A stretch of DNA of 64,000 nucleotides from Engraulis encrasicolus (GCF_034702125.1 NC_085857.1:51193278-51257277); one strand, 5' to 3'; counted from the first letter of the stretch, positions 1 through 10,170 are shown. Program-made: numbers and translations. Notes: generated by a model from the letters alone, not told the origin.

Positions 1-1799
1 TCTAAACTTAAAATAATGGCCCTTGACTGTGTTGTGTTGATATGTTCAATAATGTGGAGGGATCTCCTAATATTATCTTGTGATTGTCTATTCCTAATGA
101 ATCCGGTTTGATCCTCATCTATTAGATCGTGCATTGCTGTTTCCATTCTTTTCGTTAAGATTGTTGCATAGAGTTTATAGTCTGAATTTAACACACTGAT
201 TGGTCTATACCCTTTGCAATCAGTCCTATCCTTCCCTTCCTTAGGGATGACAGATATGAATGCCTCTCTCCAAGATGGCGGGGTATATCCATCCTCTAAT
301 ATGTAATTAAAGCAAGTATCAAGAAGGGGTACCAAATGTTCCCTCATGGTTTTGTACCATTCTGGGGGAAATCCATCCACACCAGGTGACTTGTTATTAT
401 TCAGACTTGAGATGGCATCATTTATCTCCTCCCCTGTTATTGGCTGAGTTAGTATGTCATTGATTTGTGTACCAATATTTGGTAGGTCTAAAGAATTCAG
501 GAACTCTGTTATAGATTGCATATCTGCCTGGTCCCTATTAGAGTAAAGGGATGTATAGTATTTCTCAAATGATTTCTGTATGTCATCTACATCTGTAACA
601 ATCTTATTTGTGACAGGGTCTTTTATCCTATGAATTGTATTTTCAGCCTGTTGTTTCTTTAGTCTCCAGGCTAACAACTTTGACGCTTTGGGACCAGCCT
701 CATAATATCTTTGTTTCATAAATCTGAGTTTTTTCTCCACCTCCTCACTTAATATTTTGTCTATATCCTGTTTAACAAGTCTTATTTGTTGTACAATGGC
801 GTGGTCTCTATTGGTGATATGCATTTGTTCAAGGTTCTTTAATTTTTCTTCCAAGTCTGACAGTTGCATTGTTTTTAACCTTTTTGATAAGGCTGACCAA
901 GCTATTATCTTGCCTCTAAGGACGGCCTTAAACGCATCCCATAGCATACTAGGGTTTACAGTCCCATTATCATTTTCCTGAAGATATAAATCTAGCTCAA
1001 TTTTCATCATAGACACAAAACTGGCATCATTTAACATACCACAGTTTAACCTCCAAAGGGTTTTGCGTTTTCTACCTTCTAAATGCAGTGTTATATGAAT
1101 TCCTGCATGGTCAGAGAGGATTCTCTGGCCAATTTTGCATTCTTTAATTCTGTGTAAATCTTTTTTATACATAAACACATAATCTAGTCTGGAGTGAGTC
1201 CCATGTCTCCCAGAGTAGAAGGTATACCCAGGTTGTGAACCATGTATTGCTCTCCACACATCACTCAGTCCTAGTTCTCTTATGGCCTTATTAATTATTT
1301 TTTCTGTGGGGGTTCTTTTCCTGTTTTTATTAGTGGTGTCTAAAGAGGGATTGAGTAAAGAATTTAAATCACCAGAGCAAATAAGCGTTCCATATGTCTC
1401 TGTTGCAATCAGATCAAACACCCTTTTAAAGAATGAAGTCTGACTCCCTGGAGGGGCATAAATATTAAACAAAGTCACTTCTTGCTGATCTATTTTGCAT
1501 TTAACCAGAACAAACCTACCTTCTTTATCCCTTATTTCAGAAACAAATTCGAATGGGGTGGAGTTTGAAATTAGTATTATTACTCCCCTTTTCCTTCCAT
1601 TTTTATATGATGAAAAAAAAGAATTTTTAAAACCCAGCTTTTTAAATTTTTCATGCTCAACTGCAGACAAATGGGTTTCCTGCCAAAACATTATATTCAC
1701 CCTGTCCCTTATAGCCTTGGCTATCATCTTACTACGTTTTATAGGGTCGCTAAGCCCATTTACATTCCATGACAATATGTTATAACATTGATAGTACAT
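1..1799 (-). CDS. L1 ORF2 protein, endonuclease plus start of reverse transcriptase (partial)
   Basis: I translated the minus strand codon by codon from the ATG at 1799 down to base 1 and found no stop: about 599 residues, continuing off the window. The N-terminal part is an apurinic-type endonuclease: SWNVNGL near the start, QETHL, NIYAPPGS, GDLN, and the terminal SDHAGI motif at about 1109-1092. A linker with charged helices follows. The reverse transcriptase begins with NNNKSPGVDGFPPEWY (about 390-343), then FISVIPK, YRPISVLNSDYKL and GFIRNRQSQDNI, the usual order of fingers and palm motifs. The catalytic FADD-type box would lie off-window. L1 ORF2 nicks target DNA and reverse transcribes its own RNA. 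The open frame suggests a recent copy. Confidence 0.85.
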   Translation of the reverse strand, partial: MYYQCYNILSWNVNGLSDPIKRSKMIAKAIRDRVNIMFWQETHLSAVEHEKFKKLGFKNSFFSSYKNGRKRGVIILISNSTPFEFVSEIRDKEGRFVLVKCKIDQQEVTLFNIYAPPGSQTSFFKRVFDLIATETYGTLICSGDLNSLLNPSLDTTNKNRKRTPTEKIINKAIRELGLSDVWRAIHGSQPGYTFYSGRHGTHSRLDYVFMYKKDLHRIKECKIGQRILSDHAGIHITLHLEGRKRKTLWRLNCGMLNDASFVSMMKIELDLYLQENDNGTVNPSMLWDAFKAVLRGKIIAWSALSKRLKTMQLSDLEEKLKNLEQMHITNRDHAIVQQIRLVKQDIDKILSEEVEKKLRFMKQRYYEAGPKASKLLAWRLKKQQAENTIHRIKDPVTNKIVTDVDDIQKSFEKYYTSLYSNRDQADMQSITEFLNSLDLPNIGTQINDILTQPITGEEINDAISSLNNNKSPGVDGFPPEWYKTMREHLVPLLDTCFNYILEDGYTPPSWREAFISVIPKEGKDRTDCKGYRPISVLNSDYKLYATILTKRMETAMHDLIDEDQTGFIRNRQSQDNIRRSLHIIEHINTTQSRAIILSL

Positions 1800-2074
1800 T
1801 CATATTATCATTTGCATCATGTGATCTACACTCCCAGACCTCAAAGAAAAACAAGTAGGAAAAAAAAGGAAAACGTAATGGAACTACAACTATAATACAG
1901 ACAAATGAACAGGGCTCCCAACAAGAAAGGTGACACATCATCACCTTTAGGAAGAGGGAGGGAACTGCCACTAGGTGGGGTCCCTCAGTCAGCTGACGCA
2001 AAAACAAAAAAGATTTGTGGCAGTATGATGACAGTGCATAGTATCAGCTTTACAAATATAAACAAAATAGACGA

Positions 2075-3166
2075 CTATTCAGGCGAGTGGTTCTCCTCAT
2101 CTGAGGCATCCTTCCTGCGATATTCCTGTAGCCTCTCTCTCACCTGCTGTTGGTATTCTTCCCCTCTGTTGCGGGGCTTAATCACCTCCCATGGTAGCAG
2201 CTTGTCAAGCGAGGCCTCCGTGTGAGCCCCCGTGTTTCTTTCGCATGTGATCTTGCCCACGTCGAACCCACGCCTCCTCAGATCCTCTGCTGCTTGCGTC
2301 GCGTTGTAATAGGTGACCGCGCCGCCCGGTAGATGAACTCGCATTCTGGTCATCGGAGTCCGGAATCGTATCCCCCTTTCCTTCAGCGCTTTCTTAACAG
2401 GGACGTATTCCTTCCTTTTCTTTTGGACAGCTTCGGCATAGTCATGGTCAAAATACACTCGCTTGTCATCGTGGCTAAGACCTTTGTTCCAGGCTGCGGT
2501 GAGGATCTTTTCTTTCACTGTGAACTGGAGGAAACGAACCACCATTGAGCGTGGTGGAGCATCAGGGGATGGTTTAGCAGCCAGCGCTCGGTGAGCGCGT
2601 TCTATCCCAAGGTCGCAGCTCCATGTCGGTTCGATGTCATCACTGAGTTGGGTCTTAATCATATTCACCACAAACGCTGTTGCAGAAGTACCCTCTGCGT
2701 CCTCTGGTATTCCATAAATTCTGATGTTGTTTCGTCTGGCGTGCCCCTCCATCTCGGTCACTTTATCCCTCAGCGTTTGTTGGTTTGCCAGCAACTGGGT
2801 TAGCGTCTCCTTCACAGCAATGTCCCATCGCTCCGCGTCCGCCATGCCATGTTCAATCTCTCCAACTCGCTCAGTAACATCCTCAACTCGGCTGGTCACA
2901 TCTTGAAGTTTTGTACGCATTTCAGAAGTGAAATCGTCCATTTGCTTTTTAATATCTTCTCTTAGACATTTACTAAATTCTTTTAAGTCCTTTTTCAGTT
3001 CAGTTCTTAGGCATTCCATTCCTTTAGCCACAGCTGCACTCACTGCTTCTCGAATTGTCTCCATAACTTCGCCATGTGCTCCTCCGTGTTTTTCAGCATC
3101 TCTCTGCTTTTCCTCGGTTTCTCGCCCTTTCGTCGTCTTTCCTTTCGTGGATTTGCCCGCACTCAT
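2075..3166 (-). CDS. L1 ORF1 RNA-binding protein, intact
   Basis: Complete 363-residue ORF starting MSAGKSTKGK and ending SDEENHSPE. The first third is basic and then heptad-like (lysine/glutamate-rich with regular hydrophobics, about residues 40-135), consistent with the trimeric coiled coil of L1 ORF1p. It is followed by the RRM-like motif RRNNIRIYGIPEDAEG (about 143-158) and a basic C-terminal domain with VHLPGGAVTYYNATQAAEDL. In L1 elements this protein coats the element RNA as a trimer and acts as a nucleic-acid chaperone. It lies directly 5' of ORF2 on the same strand. No frameshift is visible. Assignment to the fish L1/Tx1-like group is by motif only. Confidence 0.85.
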   Translation of the reverse strand: MSAGKSTKGKTTKGRETEEKQRDAEKHGGAHGEVMETIREAVSAAVAKGMECLRTELKKDLKEFSKCLREDIKKQMDDFTSEMRTKLQDVTSRVEDVTERVGEIEHGMADAERWDIAVKETLTQLLANQQTLRDKVTEMEGHARRNNIRIYGIPEDAEGTSATAFVVNMIKTQLSDDIEPTWSCDLGIERAHRALAAKPSPDAPPRSMVVRFLQFTVKEKILTAAWNKGLSHDDKRVYFDHDYAEAVQKKRKEYVPVKKALKERGIRFRTPMTRMRVHLPGGAVTYYNATQAAEDLRRRGFDVGKITCERNTGAHTEASLDKLLPWEVIKPRNRGEEYQQQVRERLQEYRRKDASDEENHSPE

Positions 3167-3300
3167 TCTTGCAAATGAATTTTAAACAAAATATATGAAT
3201 TTTTATCAAATTGAGTGGGGAAAAAATAAAGCTGATACAGGAGCTCAGGTTTTACGCTGCCATCTCAACTCTCGCGCCACCGGAAGTCCGTGATTTCTCC

Positions 3301-3659
3301 ATTATTAACAAGTTTCTGTTATTCTGGAAACAATTAGGCTACACTTTGGAGATAATGTCCAATAAGTTCAATTTTGATTTTTTTAAAATGGTTACAACAG
3401 GTTTAAACAAAATAGTCAATAGTCAACAAAATAGTCAATAAGGTGCCATTTGTGAACCAAAACTGACAACTGGTTCTTTGGTTAGTTTTTAACTAGGTTG
3501 ACACATGTCCTCCTTGGGATTTTGTACCTTTTCTCTCTTTTTCTAAAAATTGTTTAGCTGGTCCGAATTGCTATTGCTGTGGCATTTCTGTGAGAGACGG
3601 TGTTAGGGAGAAAGACGGTAAGAGAATATAATACCTGTATTTCCCCCATTATGCGCTAG
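3301..3659. other. Non-coding: L1 5' flank and intron of gene 0
   Basis: I see no gene here. A short duplication of the words 'agtcaa' and 'caaaatagtcaat' near 3410-3440 and A/T-rich sequence are the only structure noted. The polypyrimidine/AG before 3660 is the acceptor of the first visible exon of gene 0. Confidence 0.4.
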
Positions 3660-6600
3660 ATCCTCCAAAGACGACCTTAATATTAATTAGTCCCATTGCG
3701 GAGGTGCTGGAGGGTGACACAGTGATCATGAGCTGTAGAAGTGATGCCAACCCACCAGCAAGCTTTGCATGGTATTGGAAGGGGAACAGAGTACAGGTAC
3801 AATATATTGGCCTACACGTTTTGGTTTATCTTCAGAATTCATGCTAATTTATACAGTAGTTTGTATATTTTGTTATGTTGCAGATTCAGAAATGCCGTTT
3901 TCATTAATATTTTCCATCTAAGCATTATTATGATTTTTTGTGCTCTTTAGACTTTTCATAGATTAATAGATTTATCTTCTCCATGCCCACCATTTTGAAT
4001 TACAAGTCATAGACATGTTTTTGAATATCTTTGGTTTTGCCAGCAAATAAAAGTGTATTACTCAATTAATAATACTAAATGTGTGTAATATAAATATAAG
4101 TTTGTGAATGGGCTGCATACATGTTGAAAATAAATAAGTACATTTACACACTCTACGTTTAAAGGCAGCAAAACAAAAGAATTACAGCCTCATTGCAGTC
4201 AGGTCTGAAGACACCGGTGATTACTACTGCCAGGCTCAGAACAAACATGGTGACAGAAACTCAACTCTTATCCATCTTAATGTTCTATGTAAGTACGGGA
4301 CATGAAGCTAAATATTATTTGTGAGTGTCAAATGAGAGACAAATACAATATAGTCCCTTCAAGACTTTGTTGTGGTGTTACAATGCCAACACTACACTAA
4401 ATGTGTGGAAATGATCTTACATTGCATTGAATTAGAATTAGAAAAACATCCCAATATCTTTTTTATTTTTTTATTTTCTTTAGATCCACCCAAAAGGACC
4501 TCAGCATTTCTCTTCCACAAGGGTGATCTGAATGAAGGGACCTCTGTGATTCTGTCCTGCAACAGTAATGCCAACCCACCAGTTGAGAACTACACCTGGT
4601 ACAAGAAGACTAGTGCCAGCACTGAAGTCACCCAAACAGGTTCAGGGCAATTCAACACCTTCACTCTGTCCCCCGACACAGTTGGGGTTTACCACTGTGA
4701 GGCAAAAAACAGTCTTGGCACCCAGGACAGTGCTGCAATCGAAGTGTCTGCATCAGGTATGCATGATATCAGTATGATTTCCTAGTAAGATAGAATAGGA
4801 TATCTCACTTGCCGCTATGATGTCACAGGTCAAGCTCTCATTTCAATGCTGTTCAGCATAAGCAATGGGCATGTTTGCTCTAGACAGTGCTAACAGTTGC
4901 TAAGTAGCGTGTTTGATCAACATAACAAGCAAAAACCCAAAAGCTGAAGTTCCGGGCTACTTTTAGCTAGTCGGTAGTGTGGTAAGAGACAATTGTCCTT
5001 TTTAGGGATTGTAGGTTGGTGTTCACCACCAAGGAATGAGTCAGCATAATATTAACTTGCATTCTTAAAGCTTCCTGCTTACTTTGATGCACACCAGTTG
5101 TAATCACTGGCTAGTCTCACCCTACACAACATCGCTACGAAGATGTAGCTGCACAATGCAGAGACAGCTCATACTTTTTTTGCAGCAAAGTGCCCAAACA
5201 GTTGACTACAGGATGAAATAATTATTCAAGACAGTAGACCAAATTATTTTCTTTCAGAGCACGTACTGAATGTGAAGTCTCTTTTAACATTTTTGAACAA
5301 TTTCTCAAACAGTTTAGCAAAAAATTTAGCAAAATGTTAATATGATATGTGCTGGTTGTTAGGCCAAGTTCAATGGCAGACAGCGACTTTGTGTGTGCTT
5401 GGAGCCATTGTGGCAGTACAGACTTTGACAATTGTACTCATACACTGCAGGTACGTAATTTAATGCACATTCACCCATGGGAAAAGATATATATGGCATT
5501 ATGAAAGCATAATTAATTATAAGAGCCCGTGACAGCAAAATTGACACGTCACGTCAACTATCGTGTCTCATATTGCACACTTATGCACTCTGGGCGCTAT
5601 GTTTAAGTGCGTTGGGTGCTCACACGCAACATTTTGATAAATTTGGTGCACTTTAAGGGCGGGTATGTTGCCATTAATTTAAAACCATTCCAAAACAAAG
5701 AAATGTGGTGGGCAGTTGGGTCAAGACTAATTCTCTAAGTAATATTGCTGAGACAGTAACATTTTCATGTCAAGCTTGTATTATACGCGATAGTTGCCAT
5801 TTGGGTTGAAGGGAATGCAATTCAAGCTCAAGACTGTAATCAGTAGCCAACCAATATCTTGGTGAGCGAATGTTGTGGTCTCCCATCACTTCCAGTGATG
5901 GCACAATGAATATTGCCCAAACTTTTCCACGATACTTTGTACTAAAAACCTCAGTACACTGTGTGCACTATGCACTAACCTTCAGTGCACTGACACAAGT
6001 GCGCGATATGAGACACGGAAATAGTATATAAAACTTACAAATCTTATGTGGAATATATGAGACTCCTATACTAAATTTCCCCTATGGATACTTATTAATG
6101 GTCAGAAACCTCTGCATTGCCATATAAAAGTTATAATTTACAATGGGAAATATACACTTTTCTATGCTACGGGTACCAGGGTGCATCATTTGTACATTTC
6201 ACAGCGTATTGCATGTTGCACTATAAAGATTTCACAAACATTGTGTGAAATTGTGTAGGCCTAATTGTAACAGGGCTGACATGTCTATATATCCACAGGA
6301 GGAAGAGGAGTTTTGGTGCAGATTATGGAGACACAGGCAGGAATGCAGGGGACAGTGTTACGGGCAGGAACACAGAGGTGAGTTGCAGAGGACTGAAAAC
6401 AGGGGTGAGTGTAACAGGGTGGAATAGAGGTCTCAGAGGTGAGCAATGGGCTGGGATTCACAGGGTTGGAAACAGCGTTGAGATTCACAGGACTCAAAAT
6501 GGGTGAATCTCACTGGGGCAAGTGAAACTATGTATATATGGATGTCGTTGTGTAACACAAGGACAAGTTTATCAATGATTCACAGGGTTTAACACAGGGG

Positions 6601-7067
6601 TGATTGTTACAGGCAGTGACACAGGGGTGGCTGTCTCAGGGTTGAAAATAAGGTTGAGTGTCCGTGTTGAAAAAAAAGTAGTGGACAGAGTGGTCAATGT
6701 CTCAGGGGTGAGCTAAACAGGGTTGAACACCGGGGTGAGTGTAACACTACTAAATAACAGTATTTTTTAAAATTTAGGCTATGTTGTGAAAATACCAACA
6801 ATAAAGCATTCATGTACATACATGACTATGACCATTGGCTTGCATACCTTCCATAGTCCATGCTGTTTTTTCCCATTTTTGTGCCAGGGGGATGACGATT
6901 ATGTGAATAATGATCAAAGAAGAAACTCATTGGACATCCCCATGGTTTCACTTCAGAGTTCAGTGTTGCGTTCCTTACCCAACAACGCCCACACTGATGA
7001 TGTGTATCAGAGCTTGAACCCCAACACCATTGAGCCGAATGCAGTTTATCACAGTCTGAGGGCTTAG
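3660..7067 (+). CDS. Gene 0: CD22-like receptor with ITAM-like tail, 5' end off-window or missing
   Basis: Spliced model, all phases consistent: 3660-3796 and 4165-4288 (one C2-type Ig domain split by an intron), 4484-4756 (second Ig domain), 5363-5450 (transmembrane), 6299-6377 (basic cytoplasmic exon), 6888-7067 (tail with stop TAG). The Ig domains carry the fish CD22/Siglec-type C2 signatures: EGDTVIMSCRSDANPP ... EDTGDYYC, and EGTSVILSCNSNANPP ... YHCEAKNSLG. The TM segment reads [18 protein letters not shown], followed by RRKRS as a stop-transfer signal. The tail holds YVNN, then YQSL and YHSL ten residues apart, an ITAM-like arrangement. Signal peptide and N-terminal domains are not seen; an antisense L1 lies just upstream. 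CD22-like proteins are B-cell surface regulators in mammals; fish homologues form large families. The activating tendency of the tail is inferred from motif spacing. Confidence 0.75.
4484..4756 (+). CDS. Gene 0 membrane-proximal C2-type Ig exon
   Basis: Acceptor tttctttag before 4484 and donor cag|gtatgc after 4756; 273 bases, phase 1 to phase 1, as for typical Ig exons. It encodes YPPKRTS..., EGTSVILSC, NANPPVENYTWYK and VGVYHCEAKNSLG, ending in VSASG. The two cysteines and the central Trp of the Ig fold are all present. It is the last exon of gene 0 outside the tandemly duplicated segment, so it is not repeated in genes A and B. Confidence 0.85.
4757..4930 (+). other. Intron of gene 0 just left of the tandem duplication
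   Basis: Unique sequence with no open exon in the required phase. The first repeat unit begins at about 4931 with aaaaaccc followed by aaagctg, the same words that follow the junctions at 14457 and 22356. Confidence 0.5.
5363..5450 (+). CDS. Transmembrane exon of gene 0
   Basis: Acceptor ttgttag before 5363 and donor cag|gtacgt after 5450; 88 bases, phase 1 to phase 2, exactly as in the TM exon of gene C. The frame reads [20 protein letters not shown] then TLTIVLIHC: about 20 hydrophobic residues with one Gln and no charge. It is easy to miss because it is open only in the phase fixed by the neighbouring Ig exon; the other frames contain longer spurious ORFs. Homologous exons lie at 14965-15052 and 22864-22951. 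Confidence 0.8.
6299..6377 (+). CDS. Basic juxtamembrane cytoplasmic exon of gene 0
   Basis: Acceptor ccacag and donor gag|gtgagt; 79 bases, phase 2 to phase 0. It reads [16 protein letters not shown] then [11 protein letters not shown]. The Arg/Lys cluster directly follows the TM exon and fits a stop-transfer signal. Gene C has a counterpart of equal phase at 39924-39978. Copies at 15944-16022 and 23843-23921 change Gly to Arg after the Tyr. Confidence 0.75.
6378..6745 (+). repeat. GTGAG-rich degenerate minisatellite after the cytoplasmic exon
   Basis: The intron starts with repeated, imperfect units of the kind 'cagaggtgag', 'acaggggtgagtgt', 'cagggttgaaaacagg', roughly 25-35 bases each. 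Many units carry a near-perfect 5' splice consensus (cag|gtgag or ggggtgagt). Equivalent blocks lie at 16023-16405 and 23922-24325 with small copy-number differences. Confidence 0.7.
6888..7067 (+). CDS. Cytoplasmic tail exon of gene 0 with ITAM-like motif
   Basis: Acceptor tgtgccag before 6888; phase 0; 59 codons plus TAG. It begins [14 protein letters not shown] and ends [14 protein letters not shown] then NAVYHSLRA. The two YxxL motifs are ten residues apart and the first is preceded by acidic residues, within the wider ITAM consensus (YxxL/I, 6-12 residues, YxxL/I). Position -2 of each Tyr is Asp or Ala, so neither is a canonical ITIM. YVNN fits the YxN pattern bound by the Grb2 SH2 domain. 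The copy in gene B is identical at protein level; gene A has four substitutions. Confidence 0.85.
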   Translation, partial: GDDDYVNNDQRRNSLDIPMVSLQSSVLRSLPNNAHTDDVYQSLNPNTIEPNAVYHSLRA

Positions 7068-7175
7068 TTCAGCAATAGCATTGACAATGACCTTTCCTAT
7101 GTCTGTCCGTCTGACTGTCTGTCTGTCCGTCTGTTAAATTGTCTGCCCTCAACTTTATAGGATACCTCTAGTGTG

Positions 7176-7262
<87 letters not shown>

Positions 7263-7700
7263 TTATCTTTGCAATGGCTCTGTCTGTTTGTCTCTGTGTC
7301 CGCCTGCAGTGTTTTGGTTCATCTGGTGGTGGTGCCAAACACACATCACATGCAGCCATCATTGCAAGGGCAAATTTATTCCGTAACTGATTGCTTTTGT
7401 TTCATTTGAAATGTGTCATTGTCAATAAATGCTTAGCTTAGTTTATAGTCAAGATTAGATTAAATAGGCTATTGTTAAAACTGATTGTACACTGTTTTTT
7501 TATTTCAAGTGTCTACTGTCTCTCATGTATATAAATACTTCAATTTCAAAACAAAAATGTTGTTCTTTCTTGTTAGAAAACATGTTTGTCTGCATTCATG
7601 TAATAAAGACCATGTTGTTCACTGCATCCCATGATTTAGACCTTCCTTGTTCCTGTAGGTAAATATTGGATGACCAAATAGACTTACCAAAGATATTCAA
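7068..7700 (+). terminator. 3' UTR and poly(A) signals of gene 0
   Basis: After the stop come a (CA)n tract (7179-7260), then AATAAA at 7424-7429 and a second AATAAA at 7603-7608 followed by the T/G-rich sequence tgttgttcac. The second signal, with its T/G-rich downstream sequence, is the better poly(A) candidate. The same pair is found in gene A (17113 and 17272) and gene B (25025 and 25186). Confidence 0.6.
7179..7260 (+). repeat. (CA)n microsatellite
   Basis: About 40 CA units inside the 3' UTR of gene 0. ORFs reading poly-His/Thr or poly-Cys/Val across it are artefacts. Confidence 0.95.
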
Positions 7701-8290
7701 TATGGTAATCAAGATAAATAGTTAGGATGTGTCACTGATTCAATTCAAGTCTCCTAAATGGGCGTGACGTCTTACATATTGCCCAGTGTGCCCCTTTCGT
7801 TCTGGACCCCTACTGGTCTTCTAAAGAGACACAAAAGCTTGTGCGGATTAGATCCAAACATCGTATTGATTTTAGTATAAATGTTTTTTGGACAGTCTCT
7901 GGGTTTACATTCTCTGTCCTCTCTGGGTTTACATTTATTGGGCTATCACTCAAGTTACTACTAGGCCTATATTGTCCTGGCTTGCAAGAAGATCTACCCA
8001 TGGGCTGCCATTGAACTATTATAGAATTGCTTGTATGACAGTAATTATGCATAGGCTAGACTGTGAATCTACTGCTTCTTCATTTTCCTATAGCCTACAA
8101 TATACTGCATACGCTACATAATATTGTGATACCTATGTGTGTTTTTTCCAGTATTGTGTATGGTTTATTTTGTTACTCCATGTTGTGCTTTACCATGTAC
8201 TGTCTTACATGCCATATATAAACTTGTAACTTTGCACTGTGTGTAGCACAAAATGAAAGCATCATAATCATTAAAATGAAGCAAAAATAT

Positions 8291-10117
8291 AATTGTGACC
8301 GGAAAGAACCTGATCCGCTGCCCGGCAGCTCCCCGCCTTATTTGTCCCACTAATTCAAAAGAAAACTTAGAAACACACAGGTGATGCAAGTACACTGATT
8401 GTTTTTTTATTATTATTTCCAAAGTTAAAATACTTTGCACCAAGTGGATAAAAGGAACATTAAATGAAACAGAAATTAGGGCCCACAATATGGACAAGGC
8501 ACAGTATTTAATCAGCGGCCCTAGGCACAGCAATGACACCGCACCCTCATGCAAACAAAATAAATCCACTCCCAAAAATGGATCAAACAGCAAACAAAAT
8601 AAATCAAACTCTTCGCACAGCAAAGAATAAATAATGCACTGCAAAACCCACAGCAATCTGATGCTGTGCCTATTCAGATGGTACAGCACTGGGCCCAGTC
8701 GACTGTGGTCCTACGGACTGGTACAAAACAAAATAAAAGAGGTATGGGACTATGCTGTGCTACCCCCTCTCAGGTTACAAATAGGAGGAATGAGTGACAG
8801 GTCAACTAGTACAGTCAGAATGGGTTAGGCACAAGGATGAGAGCACACCATGCATAGAAAATAAACAAACATGCAAATCAACAAAATACCCCAAAAGAAA
8901 ACAAATAACCGCACCCCACTATAACTAGATTTCACAGCAAAGCACAGCAATCCAGCGGTCTGCCTATTCCCAATCGGACTGACCCCCCCAAAGCCAACCT
9001 GTCCCCAGATGTCTTCTCACAATAGCACAGCTAACCCCAGATAAGAAAAAGAAAGAAAAGAAAGAACAAAACGATCCACTTAGTCAAAGAAATGTAAAAT
9101 TGCACTTTCCCCTAGACCACCCCACTAATACCCCACACACACACACACAATCACACGCTGTCAGAGTTGCGGCCTGCACCGAGTGTAGGCACCGCACAGT
9201 GCACAGACGCTCACACAGTCACACACGCACCCGCACGCTCATGCGCATTGGGCGCGCACAGTCCAAGTCAAATCTCCAGGGAGAGAAACAGTGACCACAG
9301 CGCACGCTGGAGCTGCAGCCAAGAAGCTTGTCCCACTGGCACCTCCACCTTCGGCTGTGGAAACAATATCCACACATAAGCGTAAGACAGGGCAGATATT
9401 ATCGTCATTTCTATTAACGCCTCACGAAGCAGGAAAGCATTACGGTTGATTAATTTACCTGGTCGCGAAGTTTCCGCACTCCACAATTAAACACCGGTTC
9501 ATATGACGTCTTGAAGCAAGCACCCGTTTTTTGTAGGATGTGGTTGTAGTCGCAACTGTAAGGAAAATTACCCTAAGTGAACAACTTGTAAACCAAGCAT
9601 GGAAGTAACAGCAAATGTCCAGTCAGCCAAGTCAAACAAGAACCGGCCACCATTTACCTTCACGCGTAGTCAATTTTCTCTCTGCAATGCCGACCCTTGC
9701 TCAAAGCACGCTTTCTCTCCGCGATGCCAATGCTCAGGGAAGTCTCTCTCTACCAACCGGTTTCCCGTGGGGTATGGATACGCCACCACTTCCGTCAATG
9801 GGATGCCAACACAGACACGCTCCTTGCAGCTCCAACGTTCTGCTGCCTTCAGAAGCAAAGCCAAAAGAACCAGTGCCCAAACGCTCAGGTATACTAATAG
9901 ACATCACCATGATTACCTGCCAGCTGATCAATTAGCCACCGCGCCTCCAATGGTACTCTCCAGTCGGTCCTTCCCACTTTTCCTGTGACAACTCGTCCTC
10001 AACCAATTGTTTACCTTTGTGAATCATGTATGCATGTATGCGATAATCAGTGTATATGTGTCCGTGAAAGATGATTACCAACAATGCTTCACCATACCAG
10101 GGTCATGCTGCCCACAT
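8291..10117. mobile_element. 1.8 kb insertion present only in unit 1, unclassified
   Basis: Units 2 and 3 read ...gcaaaaatataaagcatcgtg...; unit 1 has about 1.83 kb of extra sequence between the two halves. The word ATAA occurs on both sides, so a 4-base target duplication is possible. The insert is GC-richer than its surroundings, carries short CA runs near 9134-9150 and 9217-9230, and contains no convincing protein. No long terminal inverted repeat was seen. A solo LTR or a non-autonomous element is possible; I do not recognise the family. Confidence 0.6.
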
Positions 10118-10170
10118 AAAGCATCGTGACCACAAAAATCTAGCACCATGGCCATTTGACAGCATAGTCT

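Larger units (their letters stand above)
1..3300 (-). mobile_element. L1-type LINE, antisense, cut by the left window edge
   Basis: Reading the minus strand, ORF1 (3166-2075) is followed by about 275 bases without a recognised gene and then by ORF2 (from 1799), the usual order of an L1-clade retrotransposon. Both ORFs are free of stops within the window. The 5' untranslated part probably lies above 3166; its outer end is not clear and is set at about 3300 by eye. The element sits in antisense orientation inside or just upstream of gene 0, whose first visible exon begins at 3660. The 3' end lies beyond base 1. Confidence 0.85.

Noticed and set aside
4757..4930. Search for a TM exon directly after the last Ig exon of gene 0
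   Set aside because: The only frame in phase meets a stop and has no hydrophobic helix; the true TM exon is at 5363-5450.
6285..6497. Minus-strand ORF MSPVNLNAVSN... repeated in all units
   Set aside because: It is the complement of the cytoplasmic exon plus minisatellite; repeated only because the unit is duplicated.
7168..7409. Poly-His/Thr and poly-Cys/Val ORFs over CA/GT tracts here and at 11.9, 16.8, 19.9, 24.7, 27.7, 58.2 and 60.6 kb
   Set aside because: Translations of microsatellites; no start context or conservation.
8165..8689. 174-codon minus-strand ORF across the insertion border
   Set aside because: It spans the left border of the insertion and is disrupted in units 2 and 3; hydrophobic look comes from AT-rich codons.
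9599..9988. 129-codon ORF in the unit 1 insertion
   Set aside because: Overlapping open frames exist on both strands in this GC-rich stretch, with no motif or family resemblance.
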